64,000 nt of DNA from Silvania hatchlandensis (GCF_025564065.1 NZ_JAMGZK010000046.1:124001-188000), one strand, 5' to 3'; positions 41,154 through 51,946 are shown, numbered from the stretch's first letter. Made by a program: numbers and translations. Notes: generated by a model not told the origin, from the sequence alone.

Positions 41154-41440
41154 AACGACTGGCGCTGATCGCCTGCTTATTCCTTCCGCTGTTCGCCCTG
41201 GCGGCGAATCAAAAAGTGGTGCTTGATGTGCAGGGCATGACCTGTTCCCTGTGCGTCATATCGGTGAACCAGGCGCTGCGGGAAACGAAAGGGGTGATCA
41301 AAGCGAAAGCTTCATTAAAGACCCGGCAAACCGAGGTGATTGTGGCGGAAGGTTTCCCGACCGACACGCTGGTAAACGCCGTTGCTAAAACGGGATATAC
41401 GGCGTCAGTGAACCGTATTGATAAACTGCCAGTACAATAA
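41150..41440 (+). CDS. MerP-like periplasmic metal-binding protein (HMA domain)
   Basis: 96 residues: signal peptide MKRLALIACLFLPLFALAAN, then one heavy-metal-associated domain with GMTCSLC (Cys32, Cys35) and the beta-alpha fold end AVAKTGYTASV. In mer operons MerP hands the metal to MerT. It completes a three-gene overlapping set with the MerT-like and transglutaminase genes. Confidence 0.85.
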   Translation: MKRLALIACLFLPLFALAANQKVVLDVQGMTCSLCVISVNQALRETKGVIKAKASLKTRQTEVIVAEGFPTDTLVNAVAKTGYTASVNRIDKLPVQ

Positions 41441-41506
41441 CGTTAATCATGGCTTAAATATCCATCATGCTCTGTGAGTCTTGCAGAACAAATTACAAGA
41501 CTCATC

Positions 41507-41524
41507 ATCACCCGAACGGGTGAT
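41507..41524 (+). terminator. Terminator after the MerP-like gene
   Basis: ATCACCC-GAAC-GGGTGAT followed by a T-rich stretch (TTATTCATTATT), 66 bp after the stop. Confidence 0.6.
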
Positions 41525-41690
41525 TTATTCATTATTATGATATTCGTTGCGCTTGCGGAATATACTTCTGCGTGGCGTTGATATTCTTATCCTGCGACTC
41601 TATCTTCTGTAATATTCTGTCGTCTCGCTCAGCCGTGTTCTCCATCCTGTTATCAGGGTTCGGAGCGGGCTCGTGTAAATCAGGGTAAAT

Positions 41691-43270
41691 ATGAACATAG
41701 CGGCTAAATATACCCTGTTGGTGCGCGGTATTACGCTTAATACGTGGATACCCTTTTATTTCCTGCAATCGCTGGTGATAAATTTTTCGTTTGGCTATTC
41801 CTTTAGCCTGCTGCATACGCTGGCATTTAGCTGCCTGTTATTTGTGCTGTGGCGCGTCGCACCCCGCCTGCAAAAGGGGGTTGTGGCTATTTGTAGCCTG
41901 CTGGCTGCGCTCTATTTCCCCTTTGGCATGACCTACGGTTCACCAAATTTCAATACATTGCTGGCTTTGCACGCCACGAATTTCACTGAATCCACGGAAA
42001 TTATTACGCTATTCCCGTGGTATAGCTATTTAGTTTCCGCTGCGATTATCGTATCCGGCGTTATTGCCCAGCGGCGTAAAATTACACCGCAAGATAGCTG
42101 GCGCCGCGTCGATATACTGTGTCTGGTATTCTGTATTGCCTGTCTGTTTGCGGTTCCGGTTAAAAATCTGCTGAAGTGGGGCCATTTCAGCCTGATGGAT
42201 ACGGGATATCCCGTCTTCCGCTTTGTGAAAGATGTAGTAATTAATAATCAGGAAGTGGTCAATGAAAAAGCGCGGATGCTGGAGCTTTCCAGGCAAAAGG
42301 ATTCCTGGCAGGTGCTGATCGTTAAACCCCGCTACCAGACCTACGTGGTGGTAATTGGTGAGAGCGCCCGGCGGGATGCGTTAGGTGCCTTCGGCGGCCA
42401 GTGGGACAATACGCCGTTTGCCAGCACCGTTAACGGCACGCTGTTTCTTGATTTTATCGCCTCCAGCGGCTCGACGCAGACTTCGCTCGGGATGTCATTA
42501 ACCCGGGTTGTCGACGGCGTTCCGCACTATCAGGACAATATTGTCTCGCTGGCGAATCGCGCGGGATTCCGCACCTGGTGGTTCTCCAATCACGGGCAAA
42601 TTGGGGAATACGATACCGCCATTGCCAGCATCGCGAAACGCGCGGATGAAGTGCAGTTTCTGAAAAAGGGGAATTACGAGGAAGGGGAGGATACCCGGGA
42701 CGACTCGCTGCTGCAGATGACCGCCCAGGTCCTGTCGACTCCCGGCCCCGAACCGCGAATGATCGTCCTGCATCTGCTCGGCTCTCACCCGCAGGCCTGC
42801 GAACGCACCCAGGGGAAATATGCCGAGTTTGTGCAGTCGAAAGAGACCTCCTGCTATCTGTACAGCATGACGCAAACCGACACCCTGCTCAAACAACTCT
42901 ATCAGCAGCTGCAAAAAACGGGCGACAGCTTCTCGATGGTCTATTTTTCTGACCACGGCCTCACCTATAAAGCCCGCCTGACCGGAGGGCAATATATGGC
43001 CCATGGCGACCAGTATCAGGAGAACTATCAGGTGCCCATGATGGTGATCTCCAGTGACGACAAGGCGCGTCGACTGATTAACGCCCGCCGCTCGGGCAAC
43101 GATTTCCTCTATTTCTTCTCTGACTGGACCGGCATTCAGGCCAAATCGTTGACGCCAGACTATCAATTTGTCTCGGAGCAGGCGGCGGGCCCGGCCTGGG
43201 TGACAAACTTTAAGCTCGAGAAAATCGACTATTCACAGCTCCCCAGCGATCTGTCAGAAGCTGGCGTGAA

Positions 43271-43274
<4 letters not shown>
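41691..43274 (+). CDS. Phosphoethanolamine transferase, OpgE/YbiP type
   Basis: An inner-membrane sulfatase-fold enzyme that would move phosphoethanolamine from phosphatidylethanolamine to a periplasmic acceptor. The 527 residues equal E. coli YbiP (OpgE, acting on osmoregulated periplasmic glucans) and match it closely: YVVVIGESARRDALGAFGG (~219-237), FSNHGQIGEYDTAIASIAKR, LHLLGSHPQACERTQGKY, VYFSDHGLTYK. About five N-terminal helices. The expected nucleophile Thr lies in ASSGSTQTSLG. It is not in the E. coli ybiP location, so this is a moved gene or a paralogue. Confidence 0.9.
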
Positions 43275-43983
<709 letters not shown>

Positions 43984-43987
<4 letters not shown>

Positions 43988-44859
43988 AGGCTAACCTCGC
44001 TCTCATCGGTGCCCAGATACGCGGCAATCACCTTGTCGTCGTGCTGGATCTGCTCCGGTTTGCCCTCTGCAATCACGTCCCCGTGGTCGAGAACAATAAT
44101 GTGATCCGATATCTCCATCACCATCCCCATATCATGTTCAATCAGCAGGACCGTGATGCCGTGATGGTCGCGCAGAAAACGGATAATTTTACTCAGGGTG
44201 CGCGTCTCTACCGGGTTCAGCCCGGCGGCCGGTTCATCAAGACAAATCATCTCCGGCCCGGTACACATGGCGCGGGCGATCTCGAGTCGCCGCTGCTGGC
44301 CGTAAGACATCTCCCCCGCCAGCCGGTTGGCGCAGTCCACCAGATCCACCACCTCCAGCCAGTAAAAGGCCCGGTCGAGGGCGTCGTTTTCTGCCCGGCG
44401 GTAGGCGGGCGTGTTCAGCACCCCGGCCAGCAGATTGCGGTTAACCTGCATGTGTTGGGCTACCAGCAGGTTCTCCACCACCGACATTTCGCGGAACAGG
44501 CGGATGTTCTGAAAGGTTCGCGCCAGCCCGGCCCGGTTCACCAGATGGGTGCCGCCAAACATTTTGTAGAAAATGCGCTGCCCCAGCTGCGCCGGATTGA
44601 CCCAGTCGCCGGGCTGGAATTTTTGCCCGAGGATCTGAATCACGTTGGTGGTCTTGCTGCGGGTGTTAAACAGAATGTTGCCGCCGGAGGCTTTATAAAA
44701 CCCGGTCAGGCAGTTAAAGACCGTGGTTTTACCCGCGCCGTTTGGCCCGATTAGCGCGGTGATGGAGCCGCGCTGCACCGCAAGATTAACGTCGTTGAGC
44801 GCCTTGATACCGCCAAAGTGCATCATCAGGTGCTCAACGTTCAGGATCATGTCGCTCAT
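43984..44859 (-). CDS. livG: Branched-chain amino acid ABC transporter ATPase LivG
   Basis: 291 residues with Walker A GPNGAGKTT (~37-45), signature MSYGQQRRLEIARAMCT, Walker B MICLDEPAAGLNP. It is about 36 residues longer than E. coli LivG (255); the extra part lies between Walker A and the Q-loop (NTRSKTTNVIQILGQKFQPG, continuing to about LVNRAG), before ARTFQNIRLF. It overlaps livF and livM by 4 bp each. Confidence 0.93.
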
Positions 44860-46145
44860 GGTGCCACTCCCTTACGCACCGCAAAGCCGCTGCGGTTAAT
44901 ACGGATCAGCCCGCGCGGCCGCCAGATCATCATCACCACCATCAGCACACCAAACAGCAGGACGCGGTACTCCGCGAAGGTGCGCAGCAGTTCCGGGGTG
45001 ACGGTGAGTACAAACGCCGCCAGCACCACCCCGAGGGTGGAGCCCATCCCGCCGAGCACCACAATGGCGAGGATCAGGGCCGACTCAAAGAAGGTGAACG
45101 AGGTCGGGTTGACGAACCCTTGATAGGTGGCGAAGAACACCCCGGCAATACCCGCCGTGGAGGCCCCCAGCGTAAAGGCCGACAGCTTCACCAGCACGTG
45201 GTTAAGCCCCATGGATCGACAGGCAATTTCGTCTTCACGCAGCGCTTCCCAGGCCCGGCCAATCGGCATCCGGGTCAGGCGGTGCTTGATGTACAGCACC
45301 AGCAGCACCACCAGCAGTAAAATGACGTAGATAAAGATGAACTTCAGGTTGGGGTTAAAGGTGGTATTGAAAAACTCATGGAACGGCACGCCGCCGTCCT
45401 TGGCCCGACGGCCAAACTCGAGGCCGAAGAGGGTAGGGGGTGGGGCAGAAATACCGTTCGGGCCGCCGGTAAAGGTCAGCCAGTTGTTCAGCACCAGGCG
45501 GATAATCTCCCCGAAGCCGAGGGTGACAATCGCCAGATAATCCCCGTGCATGCGCAGCACCGGGAAGCCGAGCAGCGCCCCCGCAGCGGCGGCCATCAGC
45601 GCCGCCAGCGGCAGCATGCTCCAGAACCCGAGCCCCAGATACTGGTAGCCGAGCGCCAGACCGTAGGCACCAATGGCGTAAAAAGCGACGTAGCCGAGGT
45701 CCAGCAGGCCCGCGAGCCCGACCACGATATTCAACCCGAGGCCAAGCAGAACGTAGATCAGCCCGAGGATCGCCACCGTCAGCACGTATTTGGTGGCGAC
45801 AAACGGAAAGCAGATCGCCAGGGTGACAATCAGCGGAATAATCCAGCGCATCCGGCTTTTGTATTCGGGCGGGCGCACATACACTCCCGAATTATCGTTA
45901 TCAAAGCGCGCGGCCACCCGGTGACCCACCGCGGTCATCAGAAAGGCGCTGAGTAAAAAACGGCCGGTCATCACAGTGGCAATGATCCACACTAGCCGCT
46001 GGCCTTCAAAGTTAAAGCTGTAGCCGTCCAGCACTACGCCTGCGACCGGGCCAAAAATGATTAACGCGACCATGCCCGCAAAAATGGCATCGAGGACGCA
46101 GCGTTTAAGCGAAAAACTGTCGTGAGAAGCGGTCTGCGATGTCAT
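44856..46145 (-). CDS. livM: Branched-chain amino acid ABC transporter permease LivM
   Basis: 429 residues from the ATG at 46145 (MTSQTASHDSFSLKRCVLDA), preceded by GAGGGA; a GTG at 46160 overlapping the livH stop is the alternative. About ten membrane helices; the conserved core LGLGLNIVVGLAGLLDLGYV, LRMHGDYLAIVTLGFGEIIR, GPNGIS and the EAA-like RAWEALREDEIACRSMGLNH match E. coli LivM. Forms the channel with LivH. Confidence 0.93.
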   Translation of the reverse strand: MTSQTASHDSFSLKRCVLDAIFAGMVALIIFGPVAGVVLDGYSFNFEGQRLVWIIATVMTGRFLLSAFLMTAVGHRVAARFDNDNSGVYVRPPEYKSRMRWIIPLIVTLAICFPFVATKYVLTVAILGLIYVLLGLGLNIVVGLAGLLDLGYVAFYAIGAYGLALGYQYLGLGFWSMLPLAALMAAAAGALLGFPVLRMHGDYLAIVTLGFGEIIRLVLNNWLTFTGGPNGISAPPPTLFGLEFGRRAKDGGVPFHEFFNTTFNPNLKFIFIYVILLLVVLLVLYIKHRLTRMPIGRAWEALREDEIACRSMGLNHVLVKLSAFTLGASTAGIAGVFFATYQGFVNPTSFTFFESALILAIVVLGGMGSTLGVVLAAFVLTVTPELLRTFAEYRVLLFGVLMVVMMIWRPRGLIRINRSGFAVRKGVAP

Positions 46146-46156
46146 CGTTGATTCCC

Positions 46157-47071
46157 TCACACCTTAGCCACGACAGGGCGGCCAAGCAGTCCCTGAGGAC
46201 GGAAAATAAGGATCACCACCAGCAATCCAAAGGAGAACACGTCTTTGTAATCGGAGTTCACCATCCCTGAAAACTGCGCTTCGGCAATCCCGAGGATTAA
46301 GCCCCCCAGCATCGCGCCGGGCAGCGATCCGATCCCCCCGAGGACGGCGGCGGTAAAGGCTTTAATGCCAATAATAAAACCGGCGTAAAAATCAAAGGTG
46401 CCGTAGTTCATGGTGATCAGCACCCCAGCCAGTCCGGCCATCGCCGCGCCAATCACAAACACCAGGGAAATGATCCGGTCGGTATTGATGCCCAGAATCG
46501 ACGCCATCTTGCGATCCTGCTGTACCGCGCGGCACATCCGCCCTAAGCGAGTGTGGCTGATTATCCAGGTCAGCAGCAGCATCCCGGCAAACGAGGCGAT
46601 CAGAATGAACACCTTGGTGTAGGTGATCTGGACAAAACCTTCGCCAATATGAAAGCGCAGCACGCCGTCGAGCAGGGTCGGTACCCCCTGCTGACGCGGG
46701 CCCTGGCTTATCTGGGCGTAGTTTTGCAGGATCAGGGACATGCCAATCGCGGAGATCAGCGGCGCCAGGCGCGTGGAGTTGCGCAGCGGTTTGTAGGCGA
46801 TACGTTCGATGGTCCAGCCGTAAACCCCCGTCACCACGATGGTGAACACCAGCGTGCCGAGGATCAGCAGCGGAAACGACTCCAGCCCGAAGAAAGACAG
46901 CAGCGCCAGGCCGATGGCGCAAAGATAGGCGGAGATCATATACACTTCACCGTGGGCGAAGTTAATCATGCCAATTATGCCGTATACCATGGTGTAGCCG
47001 ATGGCAATCAACCCGTACACGGACCCCAGCGTTAAGCCGTTTATCAACTGCTGCAGAAAGAATGTTTCCAT
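46157..47071 (-). CDS. livH: Branched-chain amino acid ABC transporter permease LivH
   Basis: 304 residues, ~8 helices. Starts METFFLQQLINGLTLGSVYG, with MVYGIIGMINFAHGEVYMIS and RAVQQDRKMASILGINTDRI (cytoplasmic loop), all standard for LivH. Between it and the binding-protein gene lies a strong hairpin, which may lower expression of the membrane genes relative to the binding protein. Confidence 0.93.
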   Translation of the reverse strand: METFFLQQLINGLTLGSVYGLIAIGYTMVYGIIGMINFAHGEVYMISAYLCAIGLALLSFFGLESFPLLILGTLVFTIVVTGVYGWTIERIAYKPLRNSTRLAPLISAIGMSLILQNYAQISQGPRQQGVPTLLDGVLRFHIGEGFVQITYTKVFILIASFAGMLLLTWIISHTRLGRMCRAVQQDRKMASILGINTDRIISLVFVIGAAMAGLAGVLITMNYGTFDFYAGFIIGIKAFTAAVLGGIGSLPGAMLGGLILGIAEAQFSGMVNSDYKDVFSFGLLVVILIFRPQGLLGRPVVAKV

Positions 47072-47124
47072 CGCTGCGCGCTCGTGTAATAGGCCGCCTT
47101 GCGAACGGCCTGAGGATTATTGTG

Positions 47125-47148
47125 CGTCGGCATGCGCACATGCCGACG
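47125..47148. terminator. Intra-operon hairpin between the liv binding protein and livH
   Basis: CGTCGGCATG-CGCA-CATGCCGACG, perfect 10-bp stem, no T-run on the minus strand. Fits an mRNA-stabilising or partial-termination element. Confidence 0.6.
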
Positions 47149-47168
47149 TTGAGCGTGACTCCTTCCCG

Positions 47169-48290
47169 TTACTGCACTTCCTTATATTTACCTTTGTCGT
47201 CCCACTCATACACCACGTAGTCGGAGACTTTCAGGTCGCCTTTGCTGTCCCAGGATTTTTTGCCCATCACCGTATCCACCGGGTTAGCTTTCAGCCAGGC
47301 GCTGGCCTTGGCCGGATCGGACCCACCAGTGGCTTTGAATGCCGCGGCAATGGCCTGCACAGAGGCGTAGGAGTAAAGGGTATAGCCTTCCGGCTCGAAT
47401 TTGCTGGCGCGGAATTTCTCGATAACGGCCTTGCCTTCCGGGATCAGGCGCGGGTCTTTACCGAAGGTCATATAGATGCCGTTGGTGTATTTCGCGCCCC
47501 CGGCAGCGGTGACCATCTCTTCGTTGACGATGCAGTCACCGGAGAAGAATTTGGCCTGCACCCCTTGCTCACGCATCTGGCGCACCAGCGGCCCGGCTTC
47601 CGGGTGACAGCCGCCGAAGAACACCACGTCCGGCTTCTGGGCACCAATTTTGGTCACCAGCGCGTTAAAGTCTTTTTCACCGCGCGACAGCCCTTCGTAC
47701 ATCACATCCTTGACGCCGTGTTTGGCCAGCGCCGCTCTGGTGGCGTCCGCCAGCCCCTGGCCGTAGGTGTCTTTGTCATGAATGATCGCCACCCGTTTGG
47801 CTTTCAGCTTGTCGACAATAAAGTCACTGGCGACCTGGCCCTGCTGATCATCGCGCCCGCACATGCGGAACATATCGCTCATGCCGCGTTCGGTGATCAG
47901 CGGGTTGGTCGAGCCCGGGGTGATGGCGAGCACGCCCGCGTCGTTATAGACCTCAGAAGCGGGCATCGTCGAAGACGAACAGAAATGGCCGACCACGGCT
48001 TTGACTTTATCCTGGTCTACCAACCGGTTAGCCACCGACACAGCCTGCTTAGGTTCACAGGCATCATCCCCCTGCACCAGCTTGATTTTTTCGCCGTTGA
48101 TTCCCCCGGCGGCGTTGATGTCTTCTGCGGCCTGGGTCGCACCGTGCCAGTATTGATCCCCGTAGGTGGCGTTAGGTCCGGTAAACGGCCCGGCAACGCC
48201 AATGACGATATCAGCCTGGGCGGAAAATGCCGTCACCAGGCAACCTGCCAACATAAGAGAAAGCGGACTTCTGATAAATTTCAGCGACAT
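47169..48290 (-). CDS. livK: Branched-chain amino acid-binding protein (LivJ/LivK type)
   Basis: Periplasmic binding protein, 373 residues. Signal peptide MSLKFIRSPLSLMLAGCLVT, cleavage after AQA. Conserved IVIGVAGPFTGPNATYGDQY (~27-46), VVGHFCSSSTMPASEVY with the ligand-binding Ser/Thr cluster (~98-115), and RMCGRDDQQGQ. Cys pairs (DDACEP, GHFCSS) suggest a disulfide as in LivJ. First gene of a complete liv operon in a place where E. coli has none; probably additional to the main liv locus, so its exact substrate could differ. Confidence 0.9.
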   Translation of the reverse strand: MSLKFIRSPLSLMLAGCLVTAFSAQADIVIGVAGPFTGPNATYGDQYWHGATQAAEDINAAGGINGEKIKLVQGDDACEPKQAVSVANRLVDQDKVKAVVGHFCSSSTMPASEVYNDAGVLAITPGSTNPLITERGMSDMFRMCGRDDQQGQVASDFIVDKLKAKRVAIIHDKDTYGQGLADATRAALAKHGVKDVMYEGLSRGEKDFNALVTKIGAQKPDVVFFGGCHPEAGPLVRQMREQGVQAKFFSGDCIVNEEMVTAAGGAKYTNGIYMTFGKDPRLIPEGKAVIEKFRASKFEPEGYTLYSYASVQAIAAAFKATGGSDPAKASAWLKANPVDTVMGKKSWDSKGDLKVSDYVVYEWDDKGKYKEVQ

Positions 48291-48605
48291 GTGTACGTAC
48301 CTTTCAGGAGGTTTATATAACGGCGTTCAACGTCAGCAACATTAAGCAAAAGGGTTGCCAGAATTGACGGCGCGCCGCTGGGTTTCGACAATTTTCAGTA
48401 TAGAGCGCCGTTTTACGCCCCCCCGGCGCGGTGAAGTGAAATTACAGCGGGGATCACATCTCATTAACAATAAGAGACATAAGTTATGCGAGGGTCACGA
48501 TCCGTGCAGTTATGCACCATCATTGCCCGTCTGGCGCAACAGCGCGTGTTAAGGGGCGTTCTGTGCTACCCTGCACCCAAATTTCTATTCTGCTGGAGAA
48601 TGACC
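48291..48605. other. 315-bp divergent control region between liv operon and yecA
   Basis: Promoters for both directions must lie here. A purine-rich AAGG before the liv binding-protein ATG and GGAG before yecA are the ribosome sites. No clear operator recognised. Confidence 0.5.
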
Positions 48606-49271
48606 ATGACTGAAGGTCCGTTAAATGAAAATGAGCTGGAGTGGCTGGAAGAGACGCTGATGACGTACGGCCATGACGAATCTGTGATGGACGTTTCAGA
48701 GCTCGACGGCATGCTGACAGCGGTACTCTCGGGCCCGGTAGTGGTTGAGCCCGATCGCTGGCTGGTGGCGGTATGGGGCGGCGAGAAGCATATTCCGCGC
48801 TGGAAGAACGATCGCGAGATGAACCGCTTCCTCGATCTGTGCTTTAAACATATGAATGATATCGCCGAGCGCCTGAGCGACTATCAGGATCAGTTTGAGC
48901 CGGTATTTGGCGAGAATGACGTCGACGGCAAGAGCTATACCGTGGTGGAAGAGTGGTGCTTTGGCTACATGCGCGGCGTGGCGCTGACCGACTGGTCGAT
49001 GCTGCCGCACTCGCTGCAGGCGGATCTGGATGCCATTGCGCTGCACGCTTCGGAAGAGAACGTTGAACGTCTGGAAACCTTCACAGAGGAAGAGTTCCAC
49101 GACAGCGTGGAGGCCATTCGTCCGGCGGCGCTGCGCCTGTACGACTACTGGAGCGCCAATCCTCAGCAGCCAACGACGCAGCAGCCGGTCATTAACGGCA
49201 CCAAAGTGGGCCGCAACGATCCTTGCTCATGCGGCAGCGGCAAAAAGTTCAAGAACTGCTGTTTACATTAA
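48606..49271 (+). CDS. yecA: YecA, UPF0149/SEC-C protein
   Basis: 221 residues, the E. coli length. An N-terminal UPF0149 helical domain ([39 protein letters not shown]) precedes a C-terminal zinc-binding SEC-C motif, [20 protein letters not shown], the metal-binding domain also found at the end of SecA; E. coli YecA interacts with the translocation machinery. I chose the ATG at 48606, eight bases after GGAG; ATG at 48600 lies too close to it. Confidence 0.96.
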   Translation: MTEGPLNENELEWLEETLMTYGHDESVMDVSELDGMLTAVLSGPVVVEPDRWLVAVWGGEKHIPRWKNDREMNRFLDLCFKHMNDIAERLSDYQDQFEPVFGENDVDGKSYTVVEEWCFGYMRGVALTDWSMLPHSLQADLDAIALHASEENVERLETFTEEEFHDSVEAIRPAALRLYDYWSANPQQPTTQQPVINGTKVGRNDPCSCGSGKKFKNCCLH

Positions 49272-49273
49272 TG

Positions 49274-49306
49274 AAAAAGGGCTCATCGAAATGAGCCCTT
49301 TTTTTA
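49274..49306. terminator. Bidirectional terminator between yecA and tyrP
   Basis: AAAAAGGGCTCAT-CGAA-ATGAGCCCTTTTTTT with A- and T-runs on both sides, in the convergent gap. Confidence 0.93.
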
Positions 49307-50515
49307 CCCCACTTCCGGCAGTATCCCCGCCGCAATGCCAAACTGCACCAGAATAATCATAATCCCGCAGGCAAACACCAGACACAGGGCCGGTTTCCCA
49401 CCCGGTACGCGGTACTCGCCCTGGGGATGATGCTTACGGCTTTGCCACACCAGCAGCGACGGCAGCAGCAGGGCCAGCACCGCCAGCGCAACACCGGCAT
49501 AGCCCAGCGCCATCACAAACCCACGCGGATAGAACAGGGCAAACGCCAGCGGCGGCAGGAAAGTGATCGCCCCGGTCTGCAGACGCCCGCCGAGGGTACG
49601 GCGGCGCTGGAACAGGTCAGCAAGATAATCAAACAGGCCCAGCGCAACCCCGAGGAACGAGGTCGCCAGCGCCAGATCGGCAAACAGATGCACCGCCAGC
49701 TCCACGTGCGGTGATGCAACCACTTCACGCAGCGCCTGCAGTAACCCGTTGAGCCCGGAATGGCTGGCCAACATCCCCATAAAGGTGGACGAGTCGATAC
49801 TGCCCAGCGTCACCAGCTGCCAGAAGATATAGGCCACCAGCGGGATGGCGCTGCCGGTAATAAAGATCCAGCGCAGCTTGCGCACGTTGCCGTTCATATA
49901 GCTGACAATGCTCGGCACGCTACCGTGGAAGCCAAACGAGGTAAAAATTACCGGGATCGCCGACAGCGCCAGCCCTTTTTCCAGCGGCAGCGTCAGCAGG
50001 TTGACCTTATGGATATGCGGCGCCAGCAGAGCCAGCATCACTACCAGGAACACGATTTTTGTCGAGAACAGGAAGCGGTTGAACAGATCGACCAGCGACG
50101 TCCCCACGCAGACCACGCCGCCGCCAATCAGGGTAAAGAAGATCACCCCGGTCGACGGGGAAATATCGGCATTAAACCAGTCGTTGACGCTGGAGGCGAT
50201 CAGCTCCCCCGCACCGCTGATGTAGGCCGCAGTCAGGGCGTACATCAGGAACATCATGCTAAAGCCGGTTATCCATTGACCAAAACGGCCCAGATAACGC
50301 CCGGCCAGCGACCCGAGCCCGGTATCGGCGGGAACATGCTGATAAACCTCGAGCAGCAGCAGGGCGGTGTAACACATCAGCGCCCATAATGTCCCCAATA
50401 ACACCAGCGTGACGCCAAACCCCACGCCTGCTGCCGCCAGCGGCATCGCCAGCATCCCGGCACCAATCGTCGTCCCGGCGACGATAAAAATACTACCCAG
50501 AGTTCTGTTTTTCAC
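49304..50515 (-). CDS. tyrP: TyrP tyrosine-specific transporter
   Basis: Proton-driven tyrosine importer of the aromatic amino acid (HAAAP) family, inner membrane, ~11 helices. From GTG 50515 ([20 protein letters not shown]), preceded by AGAGGA, it has 403 residues as in E. coli; six further in-frame codons upstream would swallow the ribosome site. Conserved [19 protein letters not shown] and [21 protein letters not shown] TyrR box lies upstream. Confidence 0.97.
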   Translation of the reverse strand: MKNRTLGSIFIVAGTTIGAGMLAMPLAAAGVGFGVTLVLLGTLWALMCYTALLLLEVYQHVPADTGLGSLAGRYLGRFGQWITGFSMMFLMYALTAAYISGAGELIASSVNDWFNADISPSTGVIFFTLIGGGVVCVGTSLVDLFNRFLFSTKIVFLVVMLALLAPHIHKVNLLTLPLEKGLALSAIPVIFTSFGFHGSVPSIVSYMNGNVRKLRWIFITGSAIPLVAYIFWQLVTLGSIDSSTFMGMLASHSGLNGLLQALREVVASPHVELAVHLFADLALATSFLGVALGLFDYLADLFQRRRTLGGRLQTGAITFLPPLAFALFYPRGFVMALGYAGVALAVLALLLPSLLVWQSRKHHPQGEYRVPGGKPALCLVFACGIMIILVQFGIAAGILPEVG

Positions 50516-50606
50516 GCTTTCCTCTACAACCACACGTCATCGCGACAAAATCTGCGGCGCAGCGTAAGGGAAAAGCGCAGATTCGTCAAACCGGCGTTAC
50601 AAAGAG

Positions 50607-50624
50607 TGTAACCAGAACTTTACA
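50607..50624. promoter_or_regulatory. TyrR box upstream of tyrP
   Basis: TGTAAC-CAGAAC-TTTACA matches the TyrR consensus TGTAAA-N6-TTTACA at 11 of 12 fixed positions, about 92 bp before the start. An overlapping GTTAC...GTAAC pair (50596-50611) may be a weaker second box, as in E. coli tyrP. Confidence 0.8.
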
Positions 50625-50764
50625 ATATTTGCGTTAAGTCCGCCGCTGGGCGTATGCCCGGCAAATTGTGGGTAGGTGCCTGGTTCATAAGGAGAATGTT
50701 TTCGTTTGATAATCCGGCGTAACGTAAACAATTCTAATAAATAATCAAAAAAAGTGAGGCCACG

Positions 50765-51106
50765 ATGCCCGAGAGCAACCCCTTCAGCGCGAAATGGAGC
50801 CGGTCAGGCAATTTATTGTGTCACGGGCACTGGATCCTCCACTGGCAGGGACAGCTGCTGAATCTGCCCGAATCCCGGCAGGAGAAGGATATGGGCACCT
50901 GGGCCATCTACTCCATTATCGATCCCGAGGATGAAACTTTCGCCCAGGGGTTGCCGGAGGATGAGTGGATTATTGAGAACGTGGAATGGCTGACCGATCT
51001 CTTTTTTGACCATGGTATTCCGCTGGAAACGGACTGCTATCGCCAGTTTTACCATGCGGTAAACCGCGAGGACTGGCGCTGTACCAGCTGTGCAGGCTGC
51101 ATGTAA
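50765..51106 (+). CDS. Hypothetical protein with C-terminal cysteine cluster
   Basis: 113 residues, not recognised. GTGAGG stands at the proper distance before the ATG, and coding character is good (acidic, Trp-rich: WSRSGNLLCHGHWILHWQGQ, EDEWIIENVEWLTDLFFDHG). No signal peptide or membrane segment. It ends WRCTSCAGCM, with Cys106, Cys109 and Cys112, a possible metal or redox site at the very C-terminus. It precedes yecH by 67 bp in the same direction and may share its transcript; E. coli has nothing comparable here. Confidence 0.65.
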   Translation: MPESNPFSAKWSRSGNLLCHGHWILHWQGQLLNLPESRQEKDMGTWAIYSIIDPEDETFAQGLPEDEWIIENVEWLTDLFFDHGIPLETDCYRQFYHAVNREDWRCTSCAGCM

Positions 51107-51173
51107 ACCTGAGCCAGCGCAAGGCGGGCAGGGCAAGAAGCGTTTACGCTGCGCCTTTCTTTGTGGAGGGGTT

Positions 51174-51413
51174 ATGGCATCTGTTCATGGGCACGACGTG
51201 CTGACAATGATGATTGATTCTGGCGAGCCGTATACGGAACAGCGGTTGGTTGCGGCAATTACCGCACGCTACGGGGAAGCGGCGCGGTTTCACACCTGTT
51301 CGGCATCTGACCTGACGGCGGCGGAGCTGGTGGCGTTTCTGGCGGCGCGCGGTAAATTTATTCCGCTGGAAGAGGGGTTTTCAACTCACGAAAGTAAAAT
51401 CTGCCGCCATTAA
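51174..51413 (+). CDS. yecH: YecH, DUF2492 metal-binding-like protein
   Basis: 79 residues, same length and position as E. coli YecH. Starts MASVHGHDVLTMMIDSGEPY after GGAGGGG; contains RFHTCSASDLTAAELVAFLA, where His, Cys and an end motif KICRH form the likely metal site of the family. Function unknown. It precedes ftnA convergently. Confidence 0.9.
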   Translation: MASVHGHDVLTMMIDSGEPYTEQRLVAAITARYGEAARFHTCSASDLTAAELVAFLAARGKFIPLEEGFSTHESKICRH

Positions 51414-51418
51414 TAATA

Positions 51419-51443
51419 ATGCGGCGTCATTACGACGCCGCAT
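51419..51443. terminator. Terminator between yecH and ftnA
   Basis: ATGCGGCGTC-ATTAC-GACGCCGCAT, perfect 10-bp stem flanked by A/T-rich runs, in the convergent gap. Confidence 0.85.
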
Positions 51444-51448
51444 AGTCA

Positions 51449-51946
51449 TTATTTCTGGGCGTCGAGCGTCGACAGCTCTTTATCAATAAAGTACAGACCT
51501 TCACCTGATTTACCTGCCAGCGACAGTTTATCGAGAACCGATTTAAACAGCTTCTCTTCTTCATGTTGCTCTGCCACATACCACTGCAGGAAATTAAAGG
51601 TTGGATAATCCTGGCTGGTCATTGCGGCATGGGTCAGGGCATTAATCTGCTGGGTGATCAGCTGCTCATGTTCGTACGTGGCGCGGAACAGTTCGTCAAG
51701 AGAGGCGTATTCCGCCACCGGGGAGGCCACCGGGTTAATGCGCGGCAGGCTGCCGGTATCGGTAAGATAATCAAAGAGACGCTGCATGTGGGTCATCTCT
51801 TCCTGCGCGTGACGGCGTAAAAATGCCGCCGCACCTTCAAAGCTGTGATAGCTACACCAGGCACTCATCTGCTGATACAGCAGGGAGGAGTAAAGCTCCA
51901 GATTCATTTGCTCGTTCAGCTTGTCGATCATTTCGGGTTTAAGCAT
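51449..51946 (-). CDS. ftnA: Ferritin FtnA
   Basis: Cytoplasmic iron-storage 24-mer. 165 residues, as in E. coli. Ferroxidase ligands are present: Glu17 (NLELY), Glu49/Glu50 and His53 (QEEMTH), plus downstream HEQ and EQHEEE glutamates. The ~200-bp AT-rich upstream region includes a Fur-like sequence, consistent with the known Fur-dependent induction of E. coli ftnA. Confidence 0.98.
   Translation of the reverse strand: MLKPEMIDKLNEQMNLELYSSLLYQQMSAWCSYHSFEGAAAFLRRHAQEEMTHMQRLFDYLTDTGSLPRINPVASPVAEYASLDELFRATYEHEQLITQQINALTHAAMTSQDYPTFNFLQWYVAEQHEEEKLFKSVLDKLSLAGKSGEGLYFIDKELSTLDAQK

Noticed and set aside
47001..48320. 439-codon open frame antisense to the liv binding protein
   Set aside because: Antisense shadow in GC-rich coding DNA; the minus-strand protein has a signal peptide and family motifs, the plus-strand one has none.
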